A DNA stretch of 64,000 nt from Limnephilus marmoratus (GCA_917880885.1 OU862933.1:7425452-7489451), one strand, 5' to 3'; positions 1 through 12,929 are shown, numbered from the stretch's first letter. Notes: generated by a model not told the origin, from the letters alone. Translations and numbers: made by a program.

Positions 1-256
1 GTTAGAAATAAACTTGAAGTATCATACTTCAAGTTACAATAGATAAATGAAACAATTTAACTTTGTTTGAACCACTTTTATATTTGGGTAAAGCTGACCG
101 GTTTCGGAACAACTGTTCCTTCTTCAGGGCAAACGTATACTAATTTGACAGTTACGAAATATGGATGTGAACAATGTATTATTATGGTAGTAGCTTTACT
201 CCAATATAAAAGTGGTTCAAACAAAGTGTAATTGTTTCATTTATCTATAATGGATA
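1..256. repeat. Short inverted-repeat element with hammerhead motif (family A)
   Basis: Two arms of about 45 bp (roughly 41-86 and 212-254) are inverted copies of each other and share the stretch TTTGTTTGAACCACTTTTAT, read on opposite strands. Between them lies a hammerhead-like motif on the minus strand. At 11-35 there is a separate perfect 25-bp palindrome (12-nt arms, one central base). No coding potential was seen. The element may run off the left edge of the window. By analogy with Penelope-like elements or retrozymes, it could be a non-autonomous retroposon; that is inference. Confidence 0.55.
88..136 (-). ncRNA. Hammerhead ribozyme motif, family A
   Basis: On the minus strand the order is GCC, CTGAAGA (complement of 121-127), a hairpin with 5-bp stem GGAAC/GTTCC (106-120), GAAA (102-105), then palindromic ACCGGT (97-102) followed by C at 96. 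This fits the hammerhead consensus CUGANGA - stem II - GAAA - stem III - UH. Predicted cleavage falls between 96 and 95. Stem III has no loop as a monomer, but ACCGGT pairs with itself, so the motif should work as a dimer. Stem I is weak: an A.C mismatch, then two GC pairs. One extra base sits between CUGANGA and stem II. Confidence 0.6.
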
Positions 257-399
257 ACCACAAATTTATAGCTACATTCAACAGTATATTATATCTACAA
301 ATTCAAATATGTACAAGAAGGTTTATGAATGTGTCAAAACAATAGAAAAATTAAATGTTTAATAAAGACAGTTTTAGCTTCTAAGTATGTACTGTGTAT

Positions 400-735
400 C
401 TCTGGGGGCGGCACGTGCCCCCGTGCCCCCCCCCCCCAGGTGTCCAGGAATGATGGACGTATGAATCTATTCCTACTATTGCGGTGCAAGGCGATATTCT
501 GAGAGAGTCCTGCTGGAGAGGTAAAAAGATTTCCATCAGCCAATCTCTCCCGTTCCGGCCTGCAACGAAGTTGATGGACAGGCTCCGAACAAACCTCATC
601 CCATGAACCCGGGCACCCCTGCTAAGTTATCAAATATAGCGAACCACTTGGGGTGACTCATGACGGAGGTTTTAATTATCCAATTAATTGTTCCCACAGT
701 TTAGCGGTACCCAGACCTGCCTCCAGTATGTTTCA
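400..735 (-). repeat. SINE-like repeat C, copy 1 (diverged)
   Basis: This is a copy of a roughly 450-bp repeat seen eight times in the window. Read on the minus strand it runs from the GGAGGC-type 5' end through GGGGTGCCCGGGTTCATGGG to a C-rich 3' part. The shared blocks (complement of GAACCCGGGCACCCCTGCTAA at 607-627, and of ACCACTTGGGGTGA at 643-656) identify it. The 3' poly(A) end is not recognisable here, because a 14-base C run at 427-440 replaces it. Confidence 0.6.
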
Positions 736-866
736 AATTTTCTCTTTTTTAATATATCAAAACCTTTTGGTTTCCTCCGAAATTATAAGACTTATAGATA
801 GATATTTAAATACCTACCTACTTAATTACAAACGTAACATTTTTTTATTACAAATAAGGAATTATA

Positions 867-1258
867 CAATTCGCACCTGAGGGATAACAGTGGCACAAGT
901 CAAAAAAATGCATTTTTGAGTTAAGTGTGCAGAAATATTCTTGGATACCTGTCATATCTTCGATTAAAACGCCACATTTCTTTAATATGTTATAGTGGCC
1001 TTAAAAGCGAATATGTTGTTTTTATATTATAATATTTTATTCAAATTCAAGCAAAAACAGTGGCACAATGATCATTGTACCAGTATTATAATATCAAACT
1101 TAATAAATATTAATACACTGCTTTCAATTTGTGTAAAATAATGTGTTTTTATTGGTTAATAAACTGATTTAATGCACTCAAACGAAATATTCAAACTGCT
1201 CTCATGAAAAAAGAGGTTTTTTGAGTTGTGCCATTATTATCCCCTGAGTGCGAATTGG
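867..1258. mobile_element. MITE with ~30-bp terminal inverted repeats
   Basis: The ends CAATTCGCAC...GGGATAACAGTGGCACAA and TTGTGCCATTATTATCCCC..GTGCGAATTG are inverted copies over about 30 bp with a few mismatches. The 390-bp element is AT-rich and non-coding, and contains a second internal AACAGTGGCACAATG. I could not fix the target duplication, so the superfamily is not assigned. Confidence 0.6.
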
Positions 1259-2025
1259 TGGAAAGGTATCACAATATTGATTGTTCCGATTTAAAAGCAT
1301 GCATTCATGCGTAAGCTGGCAGGATAAAATGTTCTCTCCAATAAGGCCACCATATTGAACCGGAACCGGAACGTAAAAAATAAATATACAGTTACATGAA
1401 ATGCCAAATTATCGAGTTAAAACAGGACTTCGCTACGCTCAGTGAACAATTATTGTGCAGGTATTGGCAATTAACGGTGGATCAAAAGATAGTCTTCAAA
1501 ACCAGCCAATTAATAATATAATCATATTAAATGTGTTTGTTTTCATTCACACTGAAATTTTATACAGAAATCAAATATGAACATTAAAACCAAATAGGTG
1601 GGTACAGTTCAGTTCGACACTTTCCATCATAAGTTCAATTTTTTTTAAAATAGAGTTACAATTTCCGAAAGCAAATACAGAAAAAAACCATGAGCCGTCA
1701 TCGATATAATTACTATAGATTAGCCCTCCTCAATCCCAAAGTGACACCAACTACGAGAGATTTCATAATACAACTACCCGTCGAATTCTGTTGCATCTGC
1801 TGCGTGCTGTGGTTGTTTTGCTAGGGAGAAATTAAACATTTTTTATCAAATGTTACTTTTCTCGATACGCTGCCGGTACTGTACTGTTGTGTACATATTT
1901 TTTTAGATATTCATATAACCGATCAAATTGTTAATTAATAATAAAGTCCGCGATAACGCACGCCTAAAACATTTCTAACTGCCTGAAATTTGTGTTTTAA
2001 AAATGATTTTCAGAAAACAAGTTAT
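1259..2025. other. No recognisable feature
   Basis: This AT-rich stretch has no supported ORF, RNA gene or repeat boundary that I can see. Confidence 0.5.
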
Positions 2026-2320
2026 TCCGTTGCCGCGAAGTTGCTGGAAAACAAATTAGCTCAACGCAGACCAATTGTCTTTTGGACAGAGAAATAATAA
2101 ATTCCATGCTATAAAATTATACAATGCTCTACCAGATCAAATCAAAAATATAAAGGAAATGAATATATTTAAAACAAAAGTAAAAATATGGCTGAGAGAT
2201 CAAAGTGATAATAAAATTACAAACATCATGAAGACGATATAAAGACAATCCATAACCAAATACAAATATTTTAAAAAACTACAGGCCACCTCAGAACAGG
2301 AAATCCTAGTGTGAAAAAAA
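2026..2320 (+). pseudogene. LINE reverse-transcriptase C-terminal remnant
   Basis: Around 2076-2240 the plus strand reads SFGQRNNKFHAIKLYNALPD, then a short helical tail. This is the C-terminal block typical of jockey/CR1-like LINE polymerases (FGQRS..F.A.KLYN.LP). The same block occurs at 33.2 kb (SFGQRSSEFLAVKLYNKLP), and both copies are followed by a CCTCAG..CAGGA.ATCCTAGTG-like 3' sequence, so they are one family. Only the last 70 or so codons remain, with stops upstream, so it is a dead 5'-truncated copy. Confidence 0.6.
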
Positions 2321-2600
2321 AAATGAATCCATACTTATTATATACATCATACATACATGTACAAACCTTGTTATTGAAATTAAAAAAAAAAAAAAAAATT
2401 AAAGGTACAAACAAATGCCTCTTGCGATCCTTTGACTGTGAGATAATGGACTTTGTTTTTGATAAATGTTTCTTAAACCAATATTTTTGGTTCCGGTGTC
2501 ATTTTTAAGACCTACACGTCTTGTCTCGATATACTTGGTAGAAGTGAGCCGTACATAAATTAAATGTATAGCCAGCCTGGACAGTGTACACATTTTTATA

Positions 2601-2992
2601 TACAGGGTGTAACAGCACGTACCCAAAGGATTTTAACCAGCGATTCGTGAGCATATTTGGAGTAAAAGAAGTAAATGTCATTTTGCTGTCCGATAACAGT
2701 TTTTTTCAAAAAAACCAACAAAAATAGTTGGGTGCATTCGAAACGGGTCACGTGATACGCACTCTGTCTCGTTCTAGCAGCACGGTAACAGGAGAGAGAG
2801 ATAGAGTAGGCATATCACATAATCCCGTCGCCACGCCTAGCAGTGTTGTCAGTGGTGACGTGTAAAGAAACATGTTTTTTAATTGAAATAAAAAATCGTT
2901 GGACCGCAAAATGAGATCAATTTTTTACTCCAAGTATGTTCAGGAATCTTTGGTTAAAATCCTTCGGGTACGCGCTATGACTCCCTGTGTAT
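2601..2992. mobile_element. Mariner-like MITE, copy 1 (TIR ACAGGGTG...)
   Basis: The left end TACAGGGTGTAACAGCACGT and the complement of the right end (ACGCGCTATGACTCCCTGTG) form terminal inverted repeats of roughly 80 bp sharing GTACCC.AAGGATTTTAACCA and ACTTGGAGTAAAA-type blocks. The ends abut TA dinucleotides, as expected for Tc1/mariner-type MITEs. A diverged copy lies at 49.27-49.57 kb, sharing CTTTGCTGTCCGATGACA-like and ACGGGTCACGTGATA blocks. No ORF. Confidence 0.7.
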
Positions 2993-3349
2993 AATATACT
3001 AATCGAGGCTTCAATATAATGAAGTGCATATTATTAGACTTTGTGGCATTCCTGTAGGACAAACATTACTATTTATGAGCATAGGAACTTTATCATTCAA
3101 TGGGCTCATTAATAATAATTATTTGGCCAGGTTCATTACAATTGAAGGGCCCATCTAGCATACAATGCCTCTCTGATTTAATGCCACAATGCATTTGTCT
3201 ATAAATATGTCAATTAAGAACCATTTGTTTGAGGATTTATACAGACAGACATGCGATAGGGTAACTGGTATTTTAGTTGAGTTTCTCCAGATCAACATAT
3301 ATTATATCTGCTAGATGGCTACAGTTACTTTTGATGAATTGCGTTGTTT

Positions 3350-4411
3350 GTTTAGAGCAGTGGTTCCCAACCTTTTTCTGACCCGGGACCACTTGTACGT
3401 TTATTTTTTCGACAGGGACCACCTCCCCCCCCAAGTTGAAATTTGTGTTTGCCAACTTTAATGGGTGGGAGGGGGGGGGGGGGGGGGGTGATGACACCAC
3501 GTTACCACGTTATCCGCCCTATAACCACTACTTGTGGTCAGTGGCGTAGGCTAGCATGGGTGGCACCCGGGACGGATTGACGGGAAGAGCGTAATGGGAT
3601 AGGGTTGGACGGGTTCTAGCAGAATATTTACCACAACGGAGGGGGCGGAATGGGATAGAATGGGACGGGTTCTAGCAGAATATTTACCACAATGGAAGGG
3701 GCGGAATGGGATAGAGTGGGACGGGTTCTAGCAGAATATTTACCACAACGGAGGGGGCGGAATGGGATAGAGTGGGACGGGTTCTAGCAGAATACTTACC
3801 ACAATGGAGGGGGCGGAATGGGATAGAGTGGGACGGGTTCTAGCAGAATATTTACCACAACGGAGGGGGCGGAATGGGATAGAGTGGGACGGGTTCTAGC
3901 AGAATATTTACCACAATGGAGGAGGCGGAATGGTATAGAGTGGGACGGGTTCTAGCAGAATATTTACCACAACGGAGGGGGCGGAATGGGATAGAGTGGG
4001 ACGGGTTCTAGCAGAATACTTACCACAATGGAGGGGGCGGAATGGGATAGAGTGGGACGGGTTCTAGCAGAATATTTACCACAATTGAGGGGGGCGGAAT
4101 GGGATAGAGTGGGACGGGTTCTAGCAGAATATTTACCACAATGGAGGAGGCGGAATGGTATAGAGTGGGATGGGTTCTAGCAGAATATTTACCACAACGG
4201 AGTGGGTAGAACGGGGTAGAATGGGGTGGGGCGAAACAGAATACCATAATGGCCACTGACCACAAGGTACAATAATGATAAACTGAATATTGGCCCGATT
4301 TTTTTTATTCAGACTTATCGACCAGGGACCGCCCGAGAGCTGGCTCGTTTATTGACCGGCGGTCCATCGCGGACCATTGCGGACCACTGGTTGGGAAACC
4401 CTGGTTTAGAG
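3350..4411. mobile_element. Non-autonomous hAT-type element with 8-bp target duplication
   Basis: GTTTAGAG occurs directly at 3350-3357 and 4404-4411, flanking an element that begins CAGTGGTTCCCAACC (3358) and ends GGTTGGGAAACCCTG (4403). The 8-bp duplication and CAG...CTG ends are hAT hallmarks. Inside is a second inverted repeat, CTTGTGGTCAGTGGC (3531-3545) with its complement at 4252-4266, probably a nested element, which holds the minisatellite. A G run at 3471-3488 adjoins. No transposase ORF, so it is mobilised in trans if at all. Confidence 0.8.
3580..4218. repeat. 56-bp minisatellite, about 11 copies
   Basis: The unit contains ACGGGTTCTAGCAGAATA, TTTACCACAAYGGAGG and GGCGGAATGGGATAGAGTGG. 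Unit starts are 3609, 3665, 3721, 3777, 3833, 3889, 3945, 4001, 4057, 4114 and 4170. Diagnostic variants recur every four units: ATACTTACC at 3777 and 4001, and GGAGGCGGAATGGTA in the 3889 and 4114 units. This gives a 224-bp higher-order repeat. Long open frames across it are an artefact of the period. Confidence 0.9.
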
Positions 4412-7265
4412 TTAGAGAGTAGATCTGAATAGCTGGTCGCCCGCGCCGGCTGCATTGTACCTACTGATCAAATTCACTATTTTACATTTCACCTGCTTTT
4501 ACAGACGTACTCATCATTCGAAATTCACAATTATGGACTCCAATTTAATTATTTAAATTAGTTGAAATTTTAAGCGATGATTTTTTTTGAAGTTTTGCAA
4601 GGCATCTGTATTTGTTTTTAAGGGTAACCGATAAGTGTGAAAAAAATAATAAGAATCTCCTAGTGAGTCCGTCTAATATTCTTCATGTATTTTATATCAC
4701 ATACATCTTCAAACATCAAAATCGTAATATAGTAATTAAATAAATAACCATTCTTGCCTCATCTTGAGGCAAGAATTGTTATACTTTATCCAGTAAGGCG
4801 GATAAATAATGTAAATACAGATTACCTACAATAAAATAAACGCTCGGGTTGCCAATTGAAATTGAAAATAGAAATTGAATTGGTTCGGTATACGATCCAT
4901 CATTAGTTACCATAAAATATAAACATAACAAGCTGTTTTCCTATTCTCTAACGTTCAATTTTATTTTCTCGTGTAAAAAATTATGTTGTCTTAATTTATT
5001 CGTGCTCAAACAAGAGTTATATTCTGAGATTTTATATGGTGCTAACTTTTATGGTTATGGTAACTATTAACTTCATGTTCTCGTTAAAACAATATTTCTT
5101 CACAAAACTATTTTCTCTCCACCGACGATAAAGTTGTTAATATTAATATGACCATCTTCGTTAACTTTTTTTGACGAATGCATTTATATCGTCCACAAAC
5201 AGGTGATTTTCTGAAGTTTTATATGGTGTTTATAGGACAACTACTTCGTAACGTAATTTCTACAAGCATAAAAAAGGAACAACATTTTCTTTGCGCTGAC
5301 ATCCAATAAACAATAAAATCGATCTTTATTAGGTTTTTTAACAGCTACACAGTGAAAGCAAAAGCAAAAACACTTGTCTGCGTCTGGACGCTACGTACGT
5401 TGAGCAAAATGTTGTTTAGCTCGTGTTATTTCAAAATAACAAGCAAAGAAACAATTTTATAATAAAATGTATGTTTCAGAATGTAACATCACTGGCGCGA
5501 TTAATATAAATAAGATTACATCGGTATTTAGCTAATGTATTGTTTCATATTGCTTTCAAACCAACAATGTATTGAAATCCATTGAACAAAACTTAAACTT
5601 TAGGCCACTTTAGGGCGCTCCTTGGCTGTGCAAGTGGGTTCCCTAGAGCCTAGAGCATCACGAATTATAATGATGAGAAAAATCCAATAAAGGCTTGTAA
5701 AGAAATGCTTCAAAGAAAATTCCGACTACTTTTTTCATTCACTTGCGAATCGTTTCCGGTTTTGAAAATCTGCTCCATCCACTTTATTATTCAAGCAAGC
5801 CTTCTTCGACTACAGGGCAAACTTTGAATGAGTTATTATGATGCTGTCTTGTTTGAAGAACTTTTCAATGAAAAGGTAATTTCTTTGGACAAATTGTGTA
5901 ATTTCTTTTTTGAAATATAAAAAGTAACACAGGATATATGGTTTCTAATTCTGTGGATTAGTATTAAAGCATCTGTTTACAAATTTAATTATTTCAGAGA
6001 AAATGTTGGTTTTGATTTATTAAATGACGATAAAATTTTTGGACGCGATCTACTATTCAGAGAACTATCAGTATATTATCACATTCTCCTAATTCTCATT
6101 TCTCTATTAACTGCTCTAAACGTCCAATCCACTTGGGTGTAGATACCTTTTTTAATAAGTCCAAAATGCTTGCGACGCCCCAGAATTATTTTCGGAACAG
6201 TCGCATGTCAACCGTTCTTCTTCTTTCTTATCTTCTTCCCCTTCCCACTTGCTGCAATCTTCTTCAACCGCAACAGGGTATTTTCACAAACTATGAATAT
6301 GTTTATAAATATGTGGAAGATTTTAAGTTTATTTTTCTGATTCTGAAAAACCACGTAAAATTAAACAGTTCCAACTGGCTAGAACGTCATTATGACATAG
6401 AAAACGTTACTGGCTTGTAAGACGACTGTCACCAACGCCCGGCGTAAGGTCAACGCCACAGAATTAACGAATAAAAATGAACACGCCTTTTTGGCGGCAA
6501 ATAGAAAATGGCACATTTTAAATTGTTTTGAAAATTTATTCGAACAATTACAAAAAAAAATCAATAAAAACACTTTCAGAATTGTAATATTTTCTCAATT
6601 TTTTCGAAATTTGAAAAAAAGCGAAAATACCCTACTGGGTATGCCATAAATTCCACTATCTTCAGGCAGATGGGATTCTAGTGTTCGGGATAAATAAATA
6701 GAAATTTAATAGATTAAAAAAATACGGTTCCATCAAAATGTTTTCACCAACAGTTTTTCTGTGACCAGTGGCTATCCCATACAAAAAAAAAACATATCAT
6801 TGACATCGTCTGCATACAAATACCTTATTGATACCCACTTTACTCCCAAAACTTCATTGGTTAACGGAACATTGAAACTGACCCAAGACCGAAACGTCCA
6901 TTATTACGGATTGCAAAAGAGATCATTTGCAAGCGTTACTCAATGTATGTCAGCGTATACAATTATCAAATTAAGATGCTGCTAAGGATACGACCATGCT
7001 GTTTTTTTAATAAGAGCCGATCGATCTACGTGACGGGATTAGCATGCGGTAGCATCCGACCAGTATGTTTATGGGAGCGTTTGCCCGAAGCCTGTAAAGC
7101 TGTATTCCTGAGAATAATAACATAACACGTATGGGCCATGCAAATGAACACTTACGTAATTAATGTGCATGGGAAATGGCTGGCCGCAATACCAAGAGTT
7201 CGGATCACACTTTTCCATAATAATATCGTTTTTTTTGCATATGCATAGGGTACAGCTGTAATGGT
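4412..7265. other. AT-rich stretch without recognised gene
   Basis: I see no coding region, RNA gene or repeat with clear ends. A short imperfect palindrome (TTCTTGCCTCATCTTGAGGCAAGAA) lies at 4752-4776. Short open frames, for example at 6.13-6.42 kb and 6.76-6.99 kb, have no recognisable motif. Confidence 0.4.
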
Positions 7266-7280
7266 CCGCCACCCTTGGCT

Positions 7281-10200
7281 TTTGACACCAATTGTGATGA
7301 ACCCTACCTAGCTGATTTACTTTTCTAAGCTTCTACCTCGTAGTTTAAATCTCGTAGCTCCTGTCTCGTAGCCACGCTCATAATTCTACCCTTATGTCCT
7401 ACTGATCACACCACTAGGTATGATGGCCTGACTCAACCCTCCTTTCGGTTTATTTCTACCTCAGGCTCGTGATTTCTAAACCCCTATACTTTATAATCTA
7501 GCTAAACCTACCCTATCTTCTTAAATCCCCGCGATTTTCTCACAGTAATCAAGATTTAAGATTTTAGTTCACATTATTTCTATAATCTGCGTTGTGTATT
7601 TTTTGTTTTAGATTTTACATCTGTTTGCATACTTAATATGCACACATATGTAGAGAAGATAATGTATTACGTGTGGTAACCCATAGATTCTTTTAGAGAA
7701 AGGGTGAGAATCTTCCGATTTATTAATTATTATTATTTGAGTATCTTTTACCGAGTTTGATAAACTAACCCCGCCTTAAACTTTGTGTCTATCTGATTTC
7801 TGTAGGAATTTAGTGTGTTTATTTAATTCTTCCTATCACCGCGGATACATCGATAACATAAAACAACAGTTAATAAATTTAACATTTCAAGAAAGCAAAC
7901 CTTACCTTACCGGGGATCGTACTCGAGGGTCCAGTTTTCTCAATTGAAGTCCTTGTCTGCAACCTCCTAACATAATGTGTTTGTAGTCATAGTTAGTGTT
8001 ATTGGTTAGTATTCGCAAAATTGTTGAAAGAGCAGGAATGGATGGATATGGGGAGGGGGATAATATGTTTGCTGAAAAGTCGGCTCCTCCGCTAACCAAG
8101 TGAAAACCGATGAACAACAATTTCAAACCGGATTCTCCCAAATACGTTTGCTAAGCTTATCCTTAAGTCCGAGTTTTACTCTTTTCGACGAGCGTCTCTT
8201 GTTACGAAAGGGGCTCTTCACGCCAGATGGGGGAATACCAAGTCTTCATGCCGTTTTTCTGCCTCACTCCGACTTCCATCTCCGCCGGATTGAATTTAAC
8301 TCTACTGAGTCTAGAAGGGGTATTTCATGTCTTCCCTTATCATGCCTCTATCCGTTAAATGTGGCGTAAGCTTGTGACGGGCAGATCCTTCCTCCCACGT
8401 GACCGACCCAGCGTTACACTCCACCTCTGACTAGCTGACATAAAACTCACCTCGTGAACCTTATGTTTGCTTTCAGGTTCGACAAGACTCACGGTATGCA
8501 AATAACCTGTGGCTTTAATGCCGCGTCAGCGTACTGTCCGCATACGTCCTTCCTCTTCCCCGCATGCCCACCTCGACAATACCGCCACAAGATCAAAGCC
8601 GTCCGTTCGAGAAAGGTTGACACTTACATTTCCAGATGGCTTATACCTACATACAGAAGCCTTGAAGCTTACATTCGAAGACAAGTTAGGATTCAGGACT
8701 GTATGAGTATTTGAACACCAGTGTTGTTTAAATGAGGTCACTAGCTCCTCGTGTGTTAGGTATTTAGGATAATGGGTATTTATGGGTTCTTGGATACCTA
8801 CTTCCTATAAGAAAGATTTAAAAATGAGATAAATCAAGTTGTCATTGAATCAATGACCTCCTGAATAATTGTGATGAGCTCTCTTAGAGTTTGAAGCTAG
8901 TCGCAGTACTTTACTTTGCGAAAATTTTGCATGCTAAAACAATGCTACCTATTGGCGATCGCTCTAGTACAGATAAGTCGTTTAAATTGAGTGAATTTAA
9001 CGTCGGTTTTACTTTCACATATTGGGCGAAGTTTCCGTCGTAAGCTATGATTGATAAACCTGCCCCTTGACTTTTGTGCTTTTGTTTTGTTTATTCGTTG
9101 ATGGAATCTAGGTGACCATGTCATTGAACTCTAATCGAAATTTTAGATACACAATCGAAGGTCATATAACATACCCTAATCTCGTCGGTGAAAGGATTCG
9201 GTAGGTATTAGTTATACCTATAAATTTGCTATTTCCATTGATTTAAGCGTTACGTATTTCATTTCTCATGGTTTTTTGTTTATTTAATTTATGTGTTGTC
9301 GTCAATTATTTTCCCTCGTCTTATTATTGTCTTTATTTGTAATTTTAGAATATGGAACGTATTGCACTGCACTTTCCCTAACATTTCTGGAATAAATTAT
9401 TATTATTATTATTCAAGTACGCCAATGTAATTACCTAGAGTGATTAAGAGGCACGCTCCTATCACATCTCGTAATACCTAATTAAATTGTGCCAATAGTT
9501 AATTAACTCCGATGAACGAAAGACCGATATTAAATAGGTACATCATTTTTATGGTTTGTTTGTTTACTCTTCACACAGACGACCTTCGGTATACTGACCT
9601 ACTTTGGAGATTGTTTATTTCTACGGTCATTGTCCTTTTGAAGCACGATTCATCGTTTAACTAATTATTTCTTATTTATTTGACCTAGATTTGCTTAAAC
9701 ACTGATCATTTAAATAGGTACCTTGCTAACCTAGAGGTATCTGGATGACCTAGTTTCAACTAAGGTATAATTTGCTTGACCTACATAGTTCTGAGAAATA
9801 TAGGTATTTCGGTTACGAATCGAACTGATATCTTACGTCGCATTCCTTATACGCGCTTAAATAAACATTACACCTACCTAACTAAAACAAGTACTTGTAT
9901 GACCTAATTTATAAGTAGGTATTTGTTTGTTTGACCTAATTTTGAGACGCTTGTATACTCCCGCACACGAAATATAGAATAAAGAGCTTCCACGATAGTC
10001 ATTTATTACGTTCTACGCGCCTCGATTCGTTTTATATGAGTTATAATAAATTAGCGTATTTACCTAACTGAAGTAAATACCTACATATGTATCCTAACTC
10101 TAAAGCAGGTATTTCCTGTTTGACCCACTTTCGAGCAAGTGAAAATTGTTATTAGTGTGTTAGTGACAAACTTCAAAGGTCCGATTGATTTATTGGTGAT

Positions 10201-12350
10201 GCACGATCGTCCCTTTCTTCTTTGTCTCTGAAAATAATTAATAATTGGTTTTATCTTACCGCCCTCGATCGATTACAATTTTTCCCAGTCGGAACTTTCA
10301 TAACTTCGACATTGTGATCGAGGTTTTCCTTTTTTTTCGTTTCCTAGCTAATGGATTCCTATCGGCCCTTTTTGAGAAAAGACTCTGATGATGAAAAAAA
10401 CTCTTCAAATATCTGTCTATTTAAAATTCACTTCGGTATTTCGCTTAGTTCCTCAACCTCGTATTAATTACTGTTTTATTTCATTCGCCTTCGAGAGGTG
10501 ATTCATCAAATAACAAATCAGATGTTTAATTTTATTGTCCGGAATTAGGTAAATTATTATTTATTCTCAATATTTTAATATCACTTTAGAATTAATAACC
10601 GTAGATACGCACGTTTTCCAAGTGTACGAATTATTATCACTACTGTTTATTACAATTTCGTTATTCAATTCACAAAGGATTTTTAACCGCTTTATTATTG
10701 AACCACTGTAGTTTAAACGTGACTCGAACAATTCGTTATTGTTATTTATTTTACATATGTCATGTTATTTAAAGTAAGGTTAAAGTTTTAATTATTATAT
10801 CACCTATAGTTAATTTTAAAATCGCGTGTTATATTTTCTTTTATCCGGTAATTTGATTTATTTTAAGACACTGGATTTTTGTTAAATGTTATAAAACCAC
10901 TAAATATAAGTTGTAAGAAAGAACCCCGAATGTCATTTAATTCTTATTTACTGACTTTAAACACTTTCATTATAAAACACCCGAACTTTCACGAAGTATT
11001 ATTTAGGCACTTTTCCGGACTCTCCGTTGATCGTCTTTGAAATTTTTATTCCTCAATTTTAAAGGGAAAATAAAACACTGAATTTACTATTTTTTTTGCA
11101 AACACTTGTAGACATTTTTCAACTCTACTAGAAGCACTAGTTTACTAGTCTTCTTCGCGCACCTTTACATTTTTCTTGATCGCGCACTTCCCGTTATTTC
11201 ATCCGAACTCTCCCTCAATCTCCCAACGAATTCCCTTTCTTTATCAAACCATGGTCTTTTAAAAACTTTTTAGAGCTCTCCTTTCATAGAAAAATCACCC
11301 CTGATCGCCCAGACTTTCATAGGAAAAGGACCAAATCCGGTTCCTCCGTATATGACCTTTTGTCAAATCTCTGCTAATTCCCTATCTCATGTCTTAGAAC
11401 CAAATTAGTTTAGTGTCTCTCTCTCGTAAAAAATCACATAAATTTTCTCATTGACAGGTATTTATATTAAAAATTTCATGTACTTGCTCGTAATTCATTT
11501 TTTTAATGCCTACACCATAAAAGTAATGTTTTTATTTTAGAGTAAATATTCGTATTTAACTTGTATAATTTTGTTTAGGTCGTTTCGTGTTAATGATACC
11601 CTTAATTGCTTGAAATCATGTTCTATAATTTTATTTGGATAAAGTCATATCAACAAAGTGATAGCCAACCTTTTTTCTCTAGTCAAACGGTTAGCGATTC
11701 CTTCGACGGTTCTCACGCATTTCCCAGTGTCAGGCTACGTTAAGCATCTTTTCCTGTGATTTGATTTAATTGTAGAGTGACCAAAATGTACCGTGGCCTT
11801 TGATATGCAATATTTTCAATATCCTGTTTATCGTGAATAGTGTTGTCAGATCAGAGTAATCCTTATATCGGTACCTATTAAAGTCAATTTAAGTAGTTCC
11901 AATCAGTTTTCTTTTGAGATATTTGGCTCTAATAACTTCGTTTCACCATTCCATTTCCATATCAATAGATTTTCCCACTTTTTCAGGTTATTATATTCAG
12001 TTTGTGAAAATTTTCGAGATTCTACCCGTTTTTTGTGATCATTCCAGATCGGTTTTAATTAAATCGACCCCTGGGACCATTCATGTTACGTTTTCCGTGC
12101 CCTTATTGATGATTTTTCATTTACTTATTTTCAACATTTCCGCCTAAGATTTTCTTGTTTCCATTTGAAACGTTAGGTGCCCAAAACCTGCAGTTCTCGA
12201 TCGCGCCTTAAATAAACACGACCCGGGTCAATAATCCTTCAACTCTTTGTCTTTAGTTCTGTTTACTATTCCGTTCGTTGAACTTTCGTTCCTGTGGGAA
12301 AGAATTCAAGGCCGCTCAATCTGATCAAAGCCCACTAAAACGATACACGC
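7281..12350. other. Unassigned 5-kb ORF-poor block, possible LTR/LARD-type DNA
   Basis: The block has no long ORF, and much of the plus strand is pyrimidine-rich. At its left edge the minus strand reads TCATCACA, AT, TGGTGTCAAAAGCC (complement of 7277-7300). That is the form of a 5' LTR end followed by a tRNA primer-binding site. I found no matching second LTR, so this is only a hint. A GC-richer part (8.1-8.72 kb) has open frames of 65-89 codons on both strands with no family I recognise. An AATAAA followed by (ATT)n at 9392-9413 resembles a LINE 3' tail. Confidence 0.25.
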
Positions 12351-12929
12351 CTATAATTTCTCTGATTGGTTCAAATTATTTTTAATCGCCTTATTTACTC
12401 CCTCATTGGCAGAATCCAAACTTCCTTTGTCCTCGAGATAGCTATGATATGGGGGTTCCCTCGCTCCAGTCTCTATGCAGATTTCTGTATAGTTCCCAAC
12501 TGCTCGGACAGATGTCGCCGAATGTACCATTTTCTCTACATAATATTTAGAGGAAAAATTTTTTTCTTGTAGGCTTCTCGTAGGTTGAAGGTTGGCATTC
12601 ATCACACAGCCGAGACATTTATTACAGTAATAAATTAGTTGGTTTACGTATATCCCATCCCATCAATAGTGACGAAAGATTGGTAATAAAAAAAATCACA
12701 TTTTTAAATGTGTTATAAAAGATGTTTAGAGGCGTACTCAACTTACTTTGACTGGTAATTCCTGACATTATTTGGCGTAAAAAAATAAAAATAAATGAAA
12801 TTTTAGTTCCAATCATGTTTTTTTTTTCAATTTTTGTTTTCATCAAAATCAGACTAATTTCTTTTCTTCCAAATATCATTAATGGTCACTGAGCCGAGTA
12901 ATAACTTTTTCAACAACTCATCCAGACCC

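Noticed and set aside
4020..4265. 81-codon frame across the minisatellite
   Set aside because: The repeated peptide follows from translating a 56-bp tandem repeat; not a gene.
10380..10400. CTGATGATGA on the plus strand as a hammerhead core
   Set aside because: The following A-rich sequence cannot form stem II and there is no helix III.
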